Below, in pieces: positions 26,500 through 35,353 of a DNA stretch of 64,000 nucleotides; the first letter of the stretch is position 1, and every line of letters begins with the position of its first letter. The translations under genes were made by a program, and so were the position numbers. The notes below the pieces were generated by a model. That model did not search any database. It was not told where the DNA came from and saw only the letters and a program-made list of their open reading frames with translations. The DNA is from LMUY01 sp965199165 (GTDB lineage: Bacteria > Pseudomonadota > Alphaproteobacteria > Acetobacterales > Acetobacteraceae). Location: assembly GCA_965199165.1 (NCBI GenBank), contig OZ240681.1, positions 2,728,001 to 2,792,000 on the forward strand, read 5' to 3'.

Positions 26500-27762
26500 C
26501 TAGAACTCCACGATGATGAGGCCGGCGGCCCCGTTGCCGCCATTGCCGCCCGCCACGCCGCCACCGCCGCCCTGGCCACTGCCGATGGCGCTTGCGCCGG
26601 TCTGCGGCGTCGTACTGTTGGAGGTGGTCGGGCCCGATGTCCCGGACTCGTGCGAGTCGCCGCCGACGCCGCTGACGTAGGTGCTGCCGCCCTGGAACCC
26701 GGTGGCGCCCCCACCGCCCGGCCGCGTGCGGCCGGTGATGCTGCCGGCGATGAACGCGCTGCCGCCCGCGCCCGCGGCGGTGGCGATGCCGCCGGCCCCG
26801 GCGCGCCCGGCTCCCCCGCCCGTGGCCGTCAGTGCGGCGCCGAAGCTGCTGTTGCCGCCTGGCACGCCGTCACTGCCCGGTGTCCCGCCGGCGCCGGCCG
26901 CCCCGACCGTGAGGCTGACCGGCGTTCCCGGCACCACGGCGAACACGCCCTCGGCATAGCCGCCGCCGCCGCCGCCGGAGCCGACCGAGCCGCTCCCGCT
27001 GGCGCCGCCGCCACCGCCGCCACCGGCCCACAGGCCACGCACGCTGAGCAACTGGACTCCGGGTGGGACCGTCCATACGGCCGACGCGGTGAAGTACTGC
27101 CGCCGTGAGAAGCCAGGTGTCAGTTGCGGCAGGGTGAAGGGGAGGAACGGCGCCAGCGGATGCACCGCTACGGCAGGCGCGCTGCCATAGCCGAGCGTCA
27201 CGATGTAGAGCGGAACGGTGCCGGGCGCGGCCGCGGGTGTCGCCTGCGTTCCCGCCGATGCCGCCGTGCCAGCCACTGCCGCGAAGCTCGGCACGGTCAG
27301 CCGCCGGGTCGGCTGCGACGTGCCGGCGCCGGCCGGGCCGTTATAGGGCGTCGCGGGTGCATTCGTGTTGTAATAGGCCAGCACGATCGCGTCGGCGTCC
27401 GCGTCGCCCAGGCTGGCCTCGATCAGGATGTTGACCGCCTGCCCGGCCGTCCCCGGCGCGTAGCCGCCGAGCGGCAGCACCGTCGTCGTGTTGGTGATGC
27501 CCTGCTTGGACAGGCTCGTGCCGTCGGCACCCAGCACGCCATACGCCACCGCGTCCAGCGTCTGCGATGCCGACAGCGACCCGGGCCCGATCGACAGGTT
27601 GCCCGACCCGTCGATGCTGGCGGCGAACCCGGCCGCCACCACCGAGGACGCACCCATGATGGCGTCGATCAGCCGTCCAAGGCCGACGACTTGGTTCTTC
27701 TGCGCCTGCAGGAAATCTTCGACCGCGGGCACTTGGCCCGGATACGCAATGACGCGATCCAT
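26500..27762 (-). CDS. Glycine-rich phage tail-fibre protein
   Basis: Tail-fibre or receptor-binding candidate of 420 aa. The N-terminal 180 residues have alternating small hydrophobic strands typical of fibre shafts. From about residue 225 (FTASAVWTVPPGVQLLSVRG) a glycine-rich beta domain begins, with long runs of Gly and Ser. It ends in AAGLIIVEF, the characteristic end of the Gly-rich fibre domain found in many prophages. It follows the gpI-like gene by one base, the H position of P2. The glycine-rich tip may form a polyglycine lattice that binds the host receptor, an inference from T-even-like adhesins. Confidence 0.78.
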   Translation of the reverse strand: MDRVIAYPGQVPAVEDFLQAQKNQVVGLGRLIDAIMGASSVVAAGFAASIDGSGNLSIGPGSLSASQTLDAVAYGVLGADGTSLSKQGITNTTTVLPLGGYAPGTAGQAVNILIEASLGDADADAIVLAYYNTNAPATPYNGPAGAGTSQPTRRLTVPSFAAVAGTAASAGTQATPAAAPGTVPLYIVTLGYGSAPAVAVHPLAPFLPFTLPQLTPGFSRRQYFTASAVWTVPPGVQLLSVRGLWAGGGGGGGASGSGSVGSGGGGGGYAEGVFAVVPGTPVSLTVGAAGAGGTPGSDGVPGGNSSFGAALTATGGGAGRAGAGGIATAAGAGGSAFIAGSITGRTRPGGGGATGFQGGSTYVSGVGGDSHESGTSGPTTSNSTTPQTGASAIGSGQGGGGGVAGGNGGNGAAGLIIVEF

Positions 27763-27763
27763 G

Positions 27764-28345
27764 TCATGCCTCTGTCCAGATGATGGTTGCGACCGGCCGC
27801 GCCTGCTCGATGGCGGCGTACACCGCCGTCCGGTTGCCCGGCGGTGCGGTCAGGAAGGCCTGGAACGGCATGGTGCGCGTCCCCCAGCCCGCCGCGCCGG
27901 CGCTGTCGAAGCCGGACGTGCCGACATCCCAGCCGCCCGCGTCCAGCGCGTAGCCGGGCTCGAAGATCACGACCGCCGGGCCGGCGGCGGCCGTCGCGGC
28001 CTCGATCACCGCCTGCCGCGTGCTGCGCTTCGGGAACAACGCCGCGAGGATGCGGGCCCGCAGCGCGCCGTCCGCCTCGCCGCCGCCGCGGACCAGGCCG
28101 GAGCCGAAGAAATCGGCCGCGACCATGTCGAGGTTGACGCCCGTCGCCGTCGCGATCCGCGTCTGCCGCGTCACGTAGGCCAGGAACCCCCAGAACCACG
28201 CGAGCGCCCAGGCCGGCCCCGTCAGCGCCGCGTCCAGCACCGGCGTGGCCGTGCTGGCGCTGTCCTGCCCGGTCACCGGGAACCAGCCGCCGGGCAGGAC
28301 GGATTTGATCCGCGACAGCATGTCGGCGAGGCTGCCCGTGCTCAT
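27764..28345 (-). CDS. Phage tail/baseplate protein in the gpI position
   Basis: Protein of 193 aa between baseplate J and the fibre, the slot of P2 gpI. It is rich in small residues; PAWALAWFWGFLAYVTRQTRI near residues 50-70 and RSTRQAVIEAATAAAG near 115-130 resemble the segments of tail proteins that join baseplate wedge to fibre (the DUF2612/gpI kind). The ATG (28343-28345) sits in an ATGA overlap with the J gene, which favours it over an ATG 21 bases upstream. Function is assigned mainly from position. Confidence 0.68.
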   Translation of the reverse strand: MSTGSLADMLSRIKSVLPGGWFPVTGQDSASTATPVLDAALTGPAWALAWFWGFLAYVTRQTRIATATGVNLDMVAADFFGSGLVRGGGEADGALRARILAALFPKRSTRQAVIEAATAAAGPAVVIFEPGYALDAGGWDVGTSGFDSAGAAGWGTRTMPFQAFLTAPPGNRTAVYAAIEQARPVATIIWTEA

Positions 28346-29496
28346 GCCACGGACACGCCGGTGCATCGTACGACGCCCATCGCCGCCGGCACGACGTTCG
28401 CCGTGGCCCCATTCACCGTCACGCCCGTGACGGTCGTCCCGGCCGGGCTCGCGGCCGCCACCACCGCCGAGACCTGCGCGGGGAACAGCGTCCCCGCCGC
28501 CGTCGTGCCGCTGGCGGGATTGTTGATCGGCAGCGCGTCGACATAGCCGGCGACCGCGCTCTCGATCGCCGCGGCAAAGGACGAGGCGGGTGTCCCGGCG
28601 GGAGGCGTGACCGTCACCGCGACGCTGGCTGCCGTTACCACCGGGCCGGCCACCGCCCAGGTGGAGCCGACCGGGCGCACGCCGGCGATCGCGGTCGAGA
28701 CCGAGCTCAGCAGCGCGGCGGAGGGCGTGCCGCTGCCGTCGTCCAGCACCACGACGAAGTTGCCAGGTTGCGGAGCGCCGTCGCTGCTGACGTTCTCGAA
28801 CAGGGCGTAGATGAGGTTGGACTGCACGCCGATGATTGCGGCAGCGATGGCGGCAGGCGTCGCCAGCGACCGCGTGTTGACGAAGATGACGAAGCGCGCC
28901 CGCAGGGCCGCGTCTGTCTCCGCCGCCGCGCCGTCGGTGAACGCCGCCGGATTCGTCACCGTGTCAACGCCGGACAGCGCCGTGCCCGCCAGCGAGATCG
29001 CCCCCGCCGACACGTTGCCCGCGGTGCCGGCTGCCACCGCCTGGACGGGAAGGGTGGCGCTCTGCATCCCCGCCGGGATCAGGTAGCCGCCGCTGGCTGC
29101 CGCCCACGCTGGATTGGTCGGGTCCGCCGTGACGACAAAGCTCTGCGACAAGTCTCCCGTCAGCACGGTGGCGCCCACCGGCACCACGGCGGACGCCGAG
29201 AAGGTGAAGCGGCTGAACGTCACGCTGCCCGTCGCCGCCATCGCGGGCTCCCGTGCGACGCCGAAATCCGCCATCCAGCTGTCGAGGTCGGTCCCGGCCG
29301 CCGTGGCCGCACGGATCTTCAACCATAGCAACACCAGCTGCCACTGCAGCCACAGCATGACGGAGGCGACTGCCTCGTTGATCGCGGTGAGCACGCTGCC
29401 GGTGGTGAAGTTCAGGATCGCGCCGGGGACCGCCCCCTGCGCCGCAGCCGCCATGTTGGACAGCAGCGTGGCCATGTTCTGCAAGGTCAACAGCAT
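28342..29496 (-). CDS. Baseplate J/gp47-like protein
   Basis: Baseplate wedge protein of 384 aa. Family features are the N-terminal helix, DLDSWMADFGVAREPAMAATGSV near residues 70-92 and the strand block SASAVVPVGATVLTGD near 99-114. GTAGNVSAGAISLAG and the ADAALRARFVIFVNTRSLATPAAI region near 190-215 match the R-x-R-F..Y....G.a t...v of gpJ. It contacts the baseplate hub in P2- and T4-like tails. The start overlaps the stop of the gp25-like gene by one base (TAATG), and its own stop overlaps the next start (ATGA). Confidence 0.85.
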   Translation of the reverse strand: MLLTLQNMATLLSNMAAAAQGAVPGAILNFTTGSVLTAINEAVASVMLWLQWQLVLLWLKIRAATAAGTDLDSWMADFGVAREPAMAATGSVTFSRFTFSASAVVPVGATVLTGDLSQSFVVTADPTNPAWAAASGGYLIPAGMQSATLPVQAVAAGTAGNVSAGAISLAGTALSGVDTVTNPAAFTDGAAAETDAALRARFVIFVNTRSLATPAAIAAAIIGVQSNLIYALFENVSSDGAPQPGNFVVVLDDGSGTPSAALLSSVSTAIAGVRPVGSTWAVAGPVVTAASVAVTVTPPAGTPASSFAAAIESAVAGYVDALPINNPASGTTAAGTLFPAQVSAVVAAASPAGTTVTGVTVNGATANVVPAAMGVVRCTGVSVA

Positions 29497-29879
29497 TAGG
29501 ATGCCCCGAAGTTCAGTCCGTTGCCCGGCCCGAGCGAGACCTGCTGGCCGGTCCCCGCGTCGGTGTAGGTGATCTGCAGGAAGGTGCCCCCCCGGCCGTC
29601 GGTGGAGACCGACACGCCAGGTTCGGGCACGGCGGCGACGCAGGCCTCCAGCGACATCTGCAATCGAACGACGCCCTCAATCGCGTAGGCGTCCGCCGGT
29701 TGCCCGACCATGGTCGGCAGGCTGCCGCCGTACTCCAGGTGCCAGATGTAGTTGCGCAGCGTCGTCAGCAGCCGCCGCAGCACGCGCTGCCGCCCTTCCT
29801 CAAGGCCCGTGGCAAGGGCGAGGTCGCCCGCGGGGCCCAGCGCGACGTCGCTGCCCCAGATATGCGATATGTCCGCCAT
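29496..29879 (-). CDS. Baseplate wedge protein W (gp25-like)
   Basis: Small protein of 127 aa in the gpW/gp25 slot between V and J. The N-terminal IWGSDVALGPAGDLALATG beta-hairpin, then RQRVLRRLLTTLRNYIWHLEYGG (residues 30-52), matches the family pattern in which a helix with R-R-L-L-T is followed by the E-Y-G-S turn. LQMSLEACVAAVPEP leads into the last beta strands. It forms the inner baseplate wedge around the hub. Confidence 0.8.
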   Translation of the reverse strand: MADISHIWGSDVALGPAGDLALATGLEEGRQRVLRRLLTTLRNYIWHLEYGGSLPTMVGQPADAYAIEGVVRLQMSLEACVAAVPEPGVSVSTDGRGGTFLQITYTDAGTGQQVSLGPGNGLNFGAS

Positions 29880-29882
29880 GCC

Positions 29883-30416
29883 CTACTCCGGGTCTTGTTG
29901 CGTGGTCACCGGCGTGTTCGCGTTGCCCGGCTGGACCAGCGGATGCACGTGGCCGTTGTAGTGGCCGCGCAGACGGTCCAGGGAGCCGTGCCGGTCGAAC
30001 ACGTCGCCGTCCACGTGCAGGTCGCCCTTCACCTGCACCGTCCCGTCGTTCTGCAACTTCAGGAAGCTGCCGGATTGGTGCACCAGCCAGAACTCGCCCA
30101 TAGGGTAGTCCGAAGGTGCGGCGTCCTGGTCGTTGAACGTGGCACCCAGCACGATGCACTGCTCCGCATCCCCCTCGACGGGCAGCAGCGCCACCTGCGC
30201 GCCCACCGGCGGCATCGCCAGCAGGCCCCAGCCGGGGCCGGCCCAGGGCGTCACCACCTGCAACCAGCCGGACAAGGCGCCGCTCGGCTGGTAGGCGACC
30301 CGGATGGTCCAGCGCACCAGGTCGGCACTGGTGACGATGCCGTAGCGGGGCTCGCCGCGCTGGCCGTCCATGCTGGCGGCATGCAGCCGCTGCGCCTCGC
30401 GCCACCGTTCGATCAT
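29883..30416 (-). CDS. Baseplate spike/assembly protein V
   Basis: Central spike protein of 177 aa. After an N-terminal helix, the OB-like beta domain includes YGIVTSADLVRWTIRVAY and PPVGAQVALLPVEGD. Alternating strands then form a beta-helical stalk (LQNDGTVQVKGDLHVDGDVF). The C-terminal GHYNGHVHPL (about 151-160) carries an H-x-H pair (His156, His158) like the iron-binding apex of P2 gpV. The start ATG lies in an ATGA overlap with the D-like hub gene. A 354-residue frame covering this region extends upstream only by reading across the D-like gene and was not used. Confidence 0.85.
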   Translation of the reverse strand: MIERWREAQRLHAASMDGQRGEPRYGIVTSADLVRWTIRVAYQPSGALSGWLQVVTPWAGPGWGLLAMPPVGAQVALLPVEGDAEQCIVLGATFNDQDAAPSDYPMGEFWLVHQSGSFLKLQNDGTVQVKGDLHVDGDVFDRHGSLDRLRGHYNGHVHPLVQPGNANTPVTTQQDPE

Positions 30417-31507
30417 GGTCGCCCCCCGTCCGCCTCGGGCGGCAAGTTGCGGGCACGGACCGTCTGCCAGAAGCCGTGGGCGAGGCTGAACTGCCGCTCG
30501 ATCTCCGCGATGAAGAACGTCGCGTCGAACGCCGTCCCCGTGCCCTGCACCGCGACCGCCGTGCGTGGCCGCAACGCGAACTCCCCGGGCATGCCGAACG
30601 ACACGGTGCGCTCGTGGCGGCCCAGCTCGGCGCGGATCGCGCGGGCCATGGCTGCGCATTGCGCCTGCGTCAGGTTGGGAAAGGTCCGCACCACGGTCTG
30701 CGTCGCGCTGGAAGGACCGTCCTTCCCCGAGACGGCCGCCTTGCGCTTGCCGCCCCATGACCGGACCGTCACCTGCACGTCCTTCGCCAAGGCTGGCCGC
30801 CGCAGCAGCAGGAGGTTCTGCACGGTCGACACACGGCCGAACGCCGCCCCGCCGGACAAGCCGGGTTGCCCGCTCTGCACCGTCAGCGCGGGCTGGGACG
30901 CGTTCTGATCCTTCGGCTGCACGTTCAGCGTCTTGCCGTCGACCCACACGTCATAGCCCTGCTGCTGCGCCAGGTAGGTGATCAGCTCCCAATACGAGGA
31001 GGAGCGGCTGAACGTGTCGTGGCTCGTGCGCGCATGGTCGATCTCGTAGAACTGCCCGGCCAGTTGCGACGTGCTGGCCGCGTTGGCTTGCAGCCCGACG
31101 CGGCCGGCCAGCGCCGTCGCGATCTGCGCCAGCGTCTGGTTGCTGAACGTCTCGGCCGTCTTCGCGTCGATCAGCCTGCCGGAATAGTCTCGACCCTGCA
31201 GTTGCACGGTGCCGCGGTCCAGCGCCACCTCCAGCTCCTCGTCCGCCTGGCCCATGAACAGGGACTGCCACGGCACCGAACCCTCGTCCGCGCCGCCGGG
31301 CAGCAGCCCGCCCTGCAGCTCCACGTCGTAGGTGTCCGAACCAGTCCAGAACGCCGGCCCGTAGGCGGCGTCGCCGAACGCGGCCAGCGTGGCACTGAAC
31401 CGGCTTGCCCCGTAATAGCCCGTCTGCGTCAGCTCCGCCGCGATCAGCGGGAAGGCGACGCCGTTCACCAGCAGGCGCAGCCGCGGCTGCCGGGCGCTGC
31501 CGCTCAC
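30413..31507 (-). CDS. Phage late control/baseplate hub protein D-like
   Basis: Baseplate hub protein (P2 gpD/T4 gp27-like), 364 aa. It opens SGSARQPRLRLLVNGVAFPL and contains the first hub barrel near residues 10-110, with ELEVALDRGTVQLQGRDYSG. A helical insert with NQTLAQIATALAGRVGL near 135-151 is typical for gpD proteins. The second barrel contains VQVTVRSWGGKRKAAVSG, and the C-terminal part RFGLRPR-like FALRPRTAVAVQGTGTAFD. Translation probably begins at GTG (31505-31507) because GTGA overlaps the preceding stop by four bases. It lies directly upstream of the spike gene. Confidence 0.82.
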   Translation of the reverse strand: MSGSARQPRLRLLVNGVAFPLIAAELTQTGYYGASRFSATLAAFGDAAYGPAFWTGSDTYDVELQGGLLPGGADEGSVPWQSLFMGQADEELEVALDRGTVQLQGRDYSGRLIDAKTAETFSNQTLAQIATALAGRVGLQANAASTSQLAGQFYEIDHARTSHDTFSRSSSYWELITYLAQQQGYDVWVDGKTLNVQPKDQNASQPALTVQSGQPGLSGGAAFGRVSTVQNLLLLRRPALAKDVQVTVRSWGGKRKAAVSGKDGPSSATQTVVRTFPNLTQAQCAAMARAIRAELGRHERTVSFGMPGEFALRPRTAVAVQGTGTAFDATFFIAEIERQFSLAHGFWQTVRARNLPPEADGGRP

Positions 31508-32685
31508 GTGCCCGCCTGCGCGGGCGTCAGCAGCGGGATCCGCAGGTCGGCCCCGTTGACGTTGATGTGCAGGAACCCACCGGCCGCCGTGCCCGGCAGC
31601 GCGCCGCCGGCGTTGCCCACCGGCGACTGGATCTGCAGCTCCCCGCCGGCCGCCGGGAACAGCCCGAGATTGGCGCTGCCGCCGCTCGCCTGCGCGACGT
31701 AGACGCCCGGCGCGCCCGCGCCCGCGCCCGCCTGCACCGACAGCGTCGACGCCGGCGCCGCGGCCGTCTGGATGGCGAACAGCAACTGCCCGGCGGCGTT
31801 GCTGATCACCACGCCGGCATCCTGCGCCTCGATCCGCGTGCCGTTCGCCGCCGCCGCCACCGTGCTGCGGATGAACAGCCCGATCGCCGAGCCCACCCCG
31901 CCGGCCGGCGTCTCCGGCGTGTGCCATTCGATGCCCTGGTTGCGCGCCATGGCGATGGCGCTGCCATAGCCCGTGTCGCCCGCCGAGCCGTTGGTCCCCG
32001 TCAGCGACGTGGCCCCGATCACCAGGCCGACCTGTGCCCGCGCCGGGTTGCTGACCCAGCTCATGAACGAGGCGACGTCCACCACCGCAGACGCGGTCTG
32101 CCCGCCACCGGAGCCGAGCTGCACCACGCTCACGCCGCCGCCGACATTCGGGTGGTAGGGGTTGGCGATGCCGAGGTGGGCCGTGCCGAACTCCACCCCC
32201 TCCAGCTCCATGCCGAAGCTCGGCTGGTAGGTGACGCCGGGCATGCGCCAGGCCTCACCGTAATAGGCGTATCCTGTGGTGCTGCGCGGCGCCGCCACGT
32301 CGTCGTCGATCGCCCAGGAGGCGATGCCGATGGTCGACGGCGTGTAGCCCAGCATGCCGGCATTGCCCGCCGCGTCCGACGTGCGGGAGGCGGCCAGCAG
32401 CCCCATCGTGCCGTAGCGCGCGATGGACGCGGTAGTCGCGCCCCACACCGCGTAGGCGCCGATGCTGGTGCTGGCCATCACGACGCTCAGCCAGTCGGCG
32501 GACAGCGCGCGGTTGGCCTTCGCCTGGCTGTCCGTGGCGGCACCCACCAGCAGCCGGTCGCCGTACCGCACCACGGTGGCGCCCGCATCGGCGTAGAAAT
32601 GGCCGCTGGACGCGATCTGCTGCGGCGCGGCCACGGCCGCGAGCACGTCGGCCGCCGTGGCCTTCTGCCCGGTCTGGATCGTCAT
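31504..32685 (-). CDS. Phage structural protein of unknown function
   Basis: Protein of 393 aa between the LysM gpX-like protein and the gpD-like hub, where P2-type phages have nothing of this size. It begins MTIQTGQKATAADVL, which resembles the opening of tail-fibre domains (GQxATAxDVL). The remainder is small-residue rich and predicted beta, without signal peptide, coiled coil or catalytic motif that I can see. GMELEGVEFGTAHLGIANPY and the end AAGGFLHINVNGADLRIPLL suggest a carbohydrate-binding or peptidase-like beta fold, or a side-fibre. The start ATG lies in an ATGA overlap; an ATG six bases upstream is possible. Confidence 0.65.
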   Translation of the reverse strand: MTIQTGQKATAADVLAAVAAPQQIASSGHFYADAGATVVRYGDRLLVGAATDSQAKANRALSADWLSVVMASTSIGAYAVWGATTASIARYGTMGLLAASRTSDAAGNAGMLGYTPSTIGIASWAIDDDVAAPRSTTGYAYYGEAWRMPGVTYQPSFGMELEGVEFGTAHLGIANPYHPNVGGGVSVVQLGSGGGQTASAVVDVASFMSWVSNPARAQVGLVIGATSLTGTNGSAGDTGYGSAIAMARNQGIEWHTPETPAGGVGSAIGLFIRSTVAAAANGTRIEAQDAGVVISNAAGQLLFAIQTAAAPASTLSVQAGAGAGAPGVYVAQASGGSANLGLFPAAGGELQIQSPVGNAGGALPGTAAGGFLHINVNGADLRIPLLTPAQAGT

Positions 32686-32990
32686 CCCCACACACTCCCG
32701 TCATCCCAGTTGAAGCCGTCCCAGACCGCGGTCACCGGGCCAGTGGCCGCGCCGGCACGCGGCGCGTAGATGTCGATCGGCAGCGCCGGGAGGGCGGCGA
32801 GCTGGCCGACCGTCACGATCCCACCCGTTGCACCCGGGTCGACCGGCGGCAGCGCCAGCGTGGCGGTGCCGGACACGGTGCTGTCCGCCAGGCCGTTCAG
32901 CTGCGCGATCCGCACCCATTGCGTCGCATCGCCCAGGCTGGCGGCGGCGACGGCGAACAGGTTCGTGTTCGACACGGTGGCGACCGTCAT
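32682..32990 (-). CDS. Tail protein X-like, LysM-domain baseplate protein
   Basis: Small protein of 102 aa. The N-terminal 45 residues (NTNLFAVAAASLGDATQWVR followed by IAQLNGL) form a LysM-type module, as in P2 gpX, where LysM attaches the baseplate or tail tip to peptidoglycan or orders the hub. The C-terminal half is Pro/Ala-rich and ends WDGFNWDDGSVWG, an unusual aromatic/acidic tail. The ATG at 32988-32990 is in an ATGA overlap with the U-like gene, and the stop overlaps the next start in the same way. Confidence 0.75.
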   Translation of the reverse strand: MTVATVSNTNLFAVAAASLGDATQWVRIAQLNGLADSTVSGTATLALPPVDPGATGGIVTVGQLAALPALPIDIYAPRAGAATGPVTAVWDGFNWDDGSVWG

Positions 32991-33892
32991 GCCGCGACGC
33001 TCCCCGGCGTGGTCACCGTCGCCGCGTTGCTCGCCGCCCGCGCCGTCGTGCCCCCCGCCTGCGCAAGGTTTGCGGCGGCCCCGGCCAGCACCGCAGCGTT
33101 CGCGAGGTCGTTCACGCTCGACACCGGGTCGGTGCCGCCCGCCAAGGCGCCGAGTCCGGAGCCCACCGCGGCAAGCGCGCTGCCGATACCCGCGGCGGCG
33201 GCGCGGAACTGCGCCACCGCCTGCGCCGCGATCCCCGGCGATTGCGCGAAGCTCGCCGCCCCCGCGACGATGCCGGCGCCGGTGGTCAGCGCCGCCGCCA
33301 CGCCGTCCAGGTTGAGCTTGGCCGCGTTCGGCTGCGGCGTCAGCGCCGCCAGGCCCGTGGATGCCTGCGCTGCGGCAACCGTCGCCACGCCGGCCAATTG
33401 CGCCGATGCCTCGGCCATCGCGGACCCGGCACTCGCCGCGTCCACGCCGATCAGTCCTGCCAGCGCCGTGTCGCCGCCATCGCCGCCATCGGTTTGCGGC
33501 GGCAGCACCTCGCAGACGATGCTGTAGGGAATCCAGTAGCCGTTGCGTTCGTAGCTTGCCGCGAACCGCTTGATCATCACCTGCGCGGTGAACGGCCCGA
33601 AGCCCAGCGCCACCGGCTGCGCCGCCAATCGCAGGGCGTTGACCTGCCGCGCCCGCGCCGCGGCGAACGGGCCGGTGAAGCAGCCCTTCCACTCCGGCCG
33701 CGCCGGGTCGTCGCCGAGGCTGTCGATCACCCGCGCGCCGCCCGGAAACTTATGCACGACGAGCTGCTGCGTGCCGCCAAAAGTGATGCGCGAGGGCACT
33801 TCGAACCCGGTGAAGCTGATCGGCCCAAGCGTCACCGACCCGCCCGTGGCCAGCGTGCCCAGCGCCCCCAGCACGCTCGTGAAATCCACCAT
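32987..33892 (-). CDS. Tail completion/baseplate protein, gpU-like N-terminal domain
   Basis: Protein of 301 aa. The first 135 residues hold GGTQQLVVHKFPGGARVIDS, then PEWKGCFTG..AAARARQVNALR and GFGPFTAQVMIKRF..YERNGYWIPYSIVCEV. This layout is that of gpU/DNA-circulation-type tail proteins (H-x-x-x-G-G, W-x-G-x-F-x-G, I-x-Y-x-x-x-x-E/V). The remaining 160 residues are almost wholly Ala, Gly, Thr and Ser helices of no known domain. Placed directly after the tape-measure gene (3-base gap), where P2 encodes gpU. Confidence 0.65.
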   Translation of the reverse strand: MVDFTSVLGALGTLATGGSVTLGPISFTGFEVPSRITFGGTQQLVVHKFPGGARVIDSLGDDPARPEWKGCFTGPFAAARARQVNALRLAAQPVALGFGPFTAQVMIKRFAASYERNGYWIPYSIVCEVLPPQTDGGDGGDTALAGLIGVDAASAGSAMAEASAQLAGVATVAAAQASTGLAALTPQPNAAKLNLDGVAAALTTGAGIVAGAASFAQSPGIAAQAVAQFRAAAAGIGSALAAVGSGLGALAGGTDPVSSVNDLANAAVLAGAAANLAQAGGTTARAASNAATVTTPGSVAA

Positions 33893-33895
33893 CGC

Positions 33896-35353
33896 CTACT
33901 GCTCCAACAAATGGGCTCCGTATTGCGGTGCGACGGATGGGTCCGGCCGCAGCGTGCCGGACACCTGGCCACCCATCATGCGCAGCTGCTGCCGCGTCAC
34001 CGCCCGCGCGATCGTCCGCTCGTCCAGCTGCACGACCGTCACGTGCTGGATCACCGGGCCGGCCTGGCTTGCCTGCGGATGGTACGCCGGCGCGGTCGGC
34101 AGCAAGGCGTTGACCGGCATCGGGGTCGGCGAAGCGCTTGGCGTGGCTGGCCGCCCCGCTCTTGGGGGCGGCGTCACGCCGGCGCGTGGCAGGCTCGCCA
34201 GGGCCGGCCTCCGATCGTGCAGCAAGGCCGGGATGGCTGCCGGTGGTGGAGCCACCTTCGCTTCCTGCGGGCTGCCCACCGCCTGCGTCGCCGGAGCCGT
34301 CCTGGCGCGATCGAGGGCGGCGGTGAAGATCGGCCACGCCCGCTTGGGGGTCGGCGCCATCCGGATTTCCCCCGCGCGAGGGTTGGCTCGCGCGCCTTCA
34401 GGGAGCGGAGCGCGCGTCGGCACCGCCGGAGGAACGATCACCGTCGGGATTGCAGCAGGCGCCATCATCGCCTGCGGCCCGGCATCCGGTTGGCCCGTGG
34501 CGGGCGGTTCCACGACGGTCCGGATGCCCGCGCGCGGCAGCACGACATCGCGGACCTGCCTGGCCGCGGTCACGCTGGCAGCAATCCCGGCCACCGCCTC
34601 GCGCCGGACGGCAGGTATTCCCGCGCCCGGCGTGTCTATCGCCACCACTGGCAGTGTCGGCTCCAACCCGACCGGCGGCGCTGCCGTAACGATTGGTGCC
34701 GGACGCGGTCTGCTCACCGCTGCCGACGGGCTGCCGCCATCTCCCGATCGTACGGCGCTGTTCCGCTGCGGTGCTGCCGCCGAAAGCGGCGCAACCACCG
34801 GCCGATCCATTGGACCCTTCGCCGGGGCAGGTGGCGCGCCTGATTCCGGCACGCCGCCCGGCGACGGAGCCGGCGCGACCGGCTGCACCGCCTGCACCAG
34901 AGCACGCACCAGTGCGGGCCGCTGGGCTGCCGGAGATGCGGGAAGAGCCGAGCTCGTCCCCCCGCTGGCGGCAGCGTCCAGCACTCCGGCAGTGTTCGCC
35001 ACGGGATCGCCGGGCTTCCTCTTCACCGCACCGGGCTCCCTGACGGCGCGAGCTACCGCAGCGCCGTCGCGGTCCTGCGGGAGCGGCGCGGCAGGCTGCC
35101 GAACCGCTCCCGCCTGGTTCATCGACGCCATCGCGGCGGTGAGCCGTTCCAGCGCCGCGGCCGCCTGGCCGATCCCCGGCGCCGTCGCCGCCACGCTGCC
35201 GAGCGCCGCCGCCAGCGCCTTCGCACTGGCATTGGCCTGCACCAGGCCGCTATCCAGGCGGGACAGGCCGGGGATCAACGCCTCGATTCCTGCCGCCAGG
35301 TCGCCACCCAGGACCAGTTCGACGCCGATCCGGTAGGCTTCAATCATCGCCAT
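33896..35353 (-). CDS. Short Pro/Ala-rich tape-measure-like protein
   Basis: Protein of 485 aa in the gpT (tape-measure) slot. The N-terminal 100 residues (IEAYRIGVELVLGGDLAAGI, then a helix to about residue 80) match the beginning of many tail tape-measure proteins. The middle (about 85-420) is extremely rich in Pro and Ala with few predicted helices. The last 60 residues (VIQHVTVVQLDERTIARAVT followed by RQQLRMMGGQ) resemble the C-terminal anchor. No membrane helix, transglycosylase or peptidase domain is visible, which is unusual. The start overlaps the preceding gene by 14 bases; an ATG two codons further in is an alternative. Confidence 0.68.
   Translation of the reverse strand: MAMIEAYRIGVELVLGGDLAAGIEALIPGLSRLDSGLVQANASAKALAAALGSVAATAPGIGQAAAALERLTAAMASMNQAGAVRQPAAPLPQDRDGAAVARAVREPGAVKRKPGDPVANTAGVLDAAASGGTSSALPASPAAQRPALVRALVQAVQPVAPAPSPGGVPESGAPPAPAKGPMDRPVVAPLSAAAPQRNSAVRSGDGGSPSAAVSRPRPAPIVTAAPPVGLEPTLPVVAIDTPGAGIPAVRREAVAGIAASVTAARQVRDVVLPRAGIRTVVEPPATGQPDAGPQAMMAPAAIPTVIVPPAVPTRAPLPEGARANPRAGEIRMAPTPKRAWPIFTAALDRARTAPATQAVGSPQEAKVAPPPAAIPALLHDRRPALASLPRAGVTPPPRAGRPATPSASPTPMPVNALLPTAPAYHPQASQAGPVIQHVTVVQLDERTIARAVTRQQLRMMGGQVSGTLRPDPSVAPQYGAHLLEQ

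Noticed and set aside
26960..27045. Repetitive GGC/GCC runs in the tail-fibre gene
   Set aside because: They encode polyglycine stretches of the fibre domain; the repeat is a codon effect, not a separate DNA element.
32828..34843. 671-codon plus-strand open frame
   Set aside because: Arg/Pro/Ala-rich shadow of the tape-measure and U-like genes with no protein signature.
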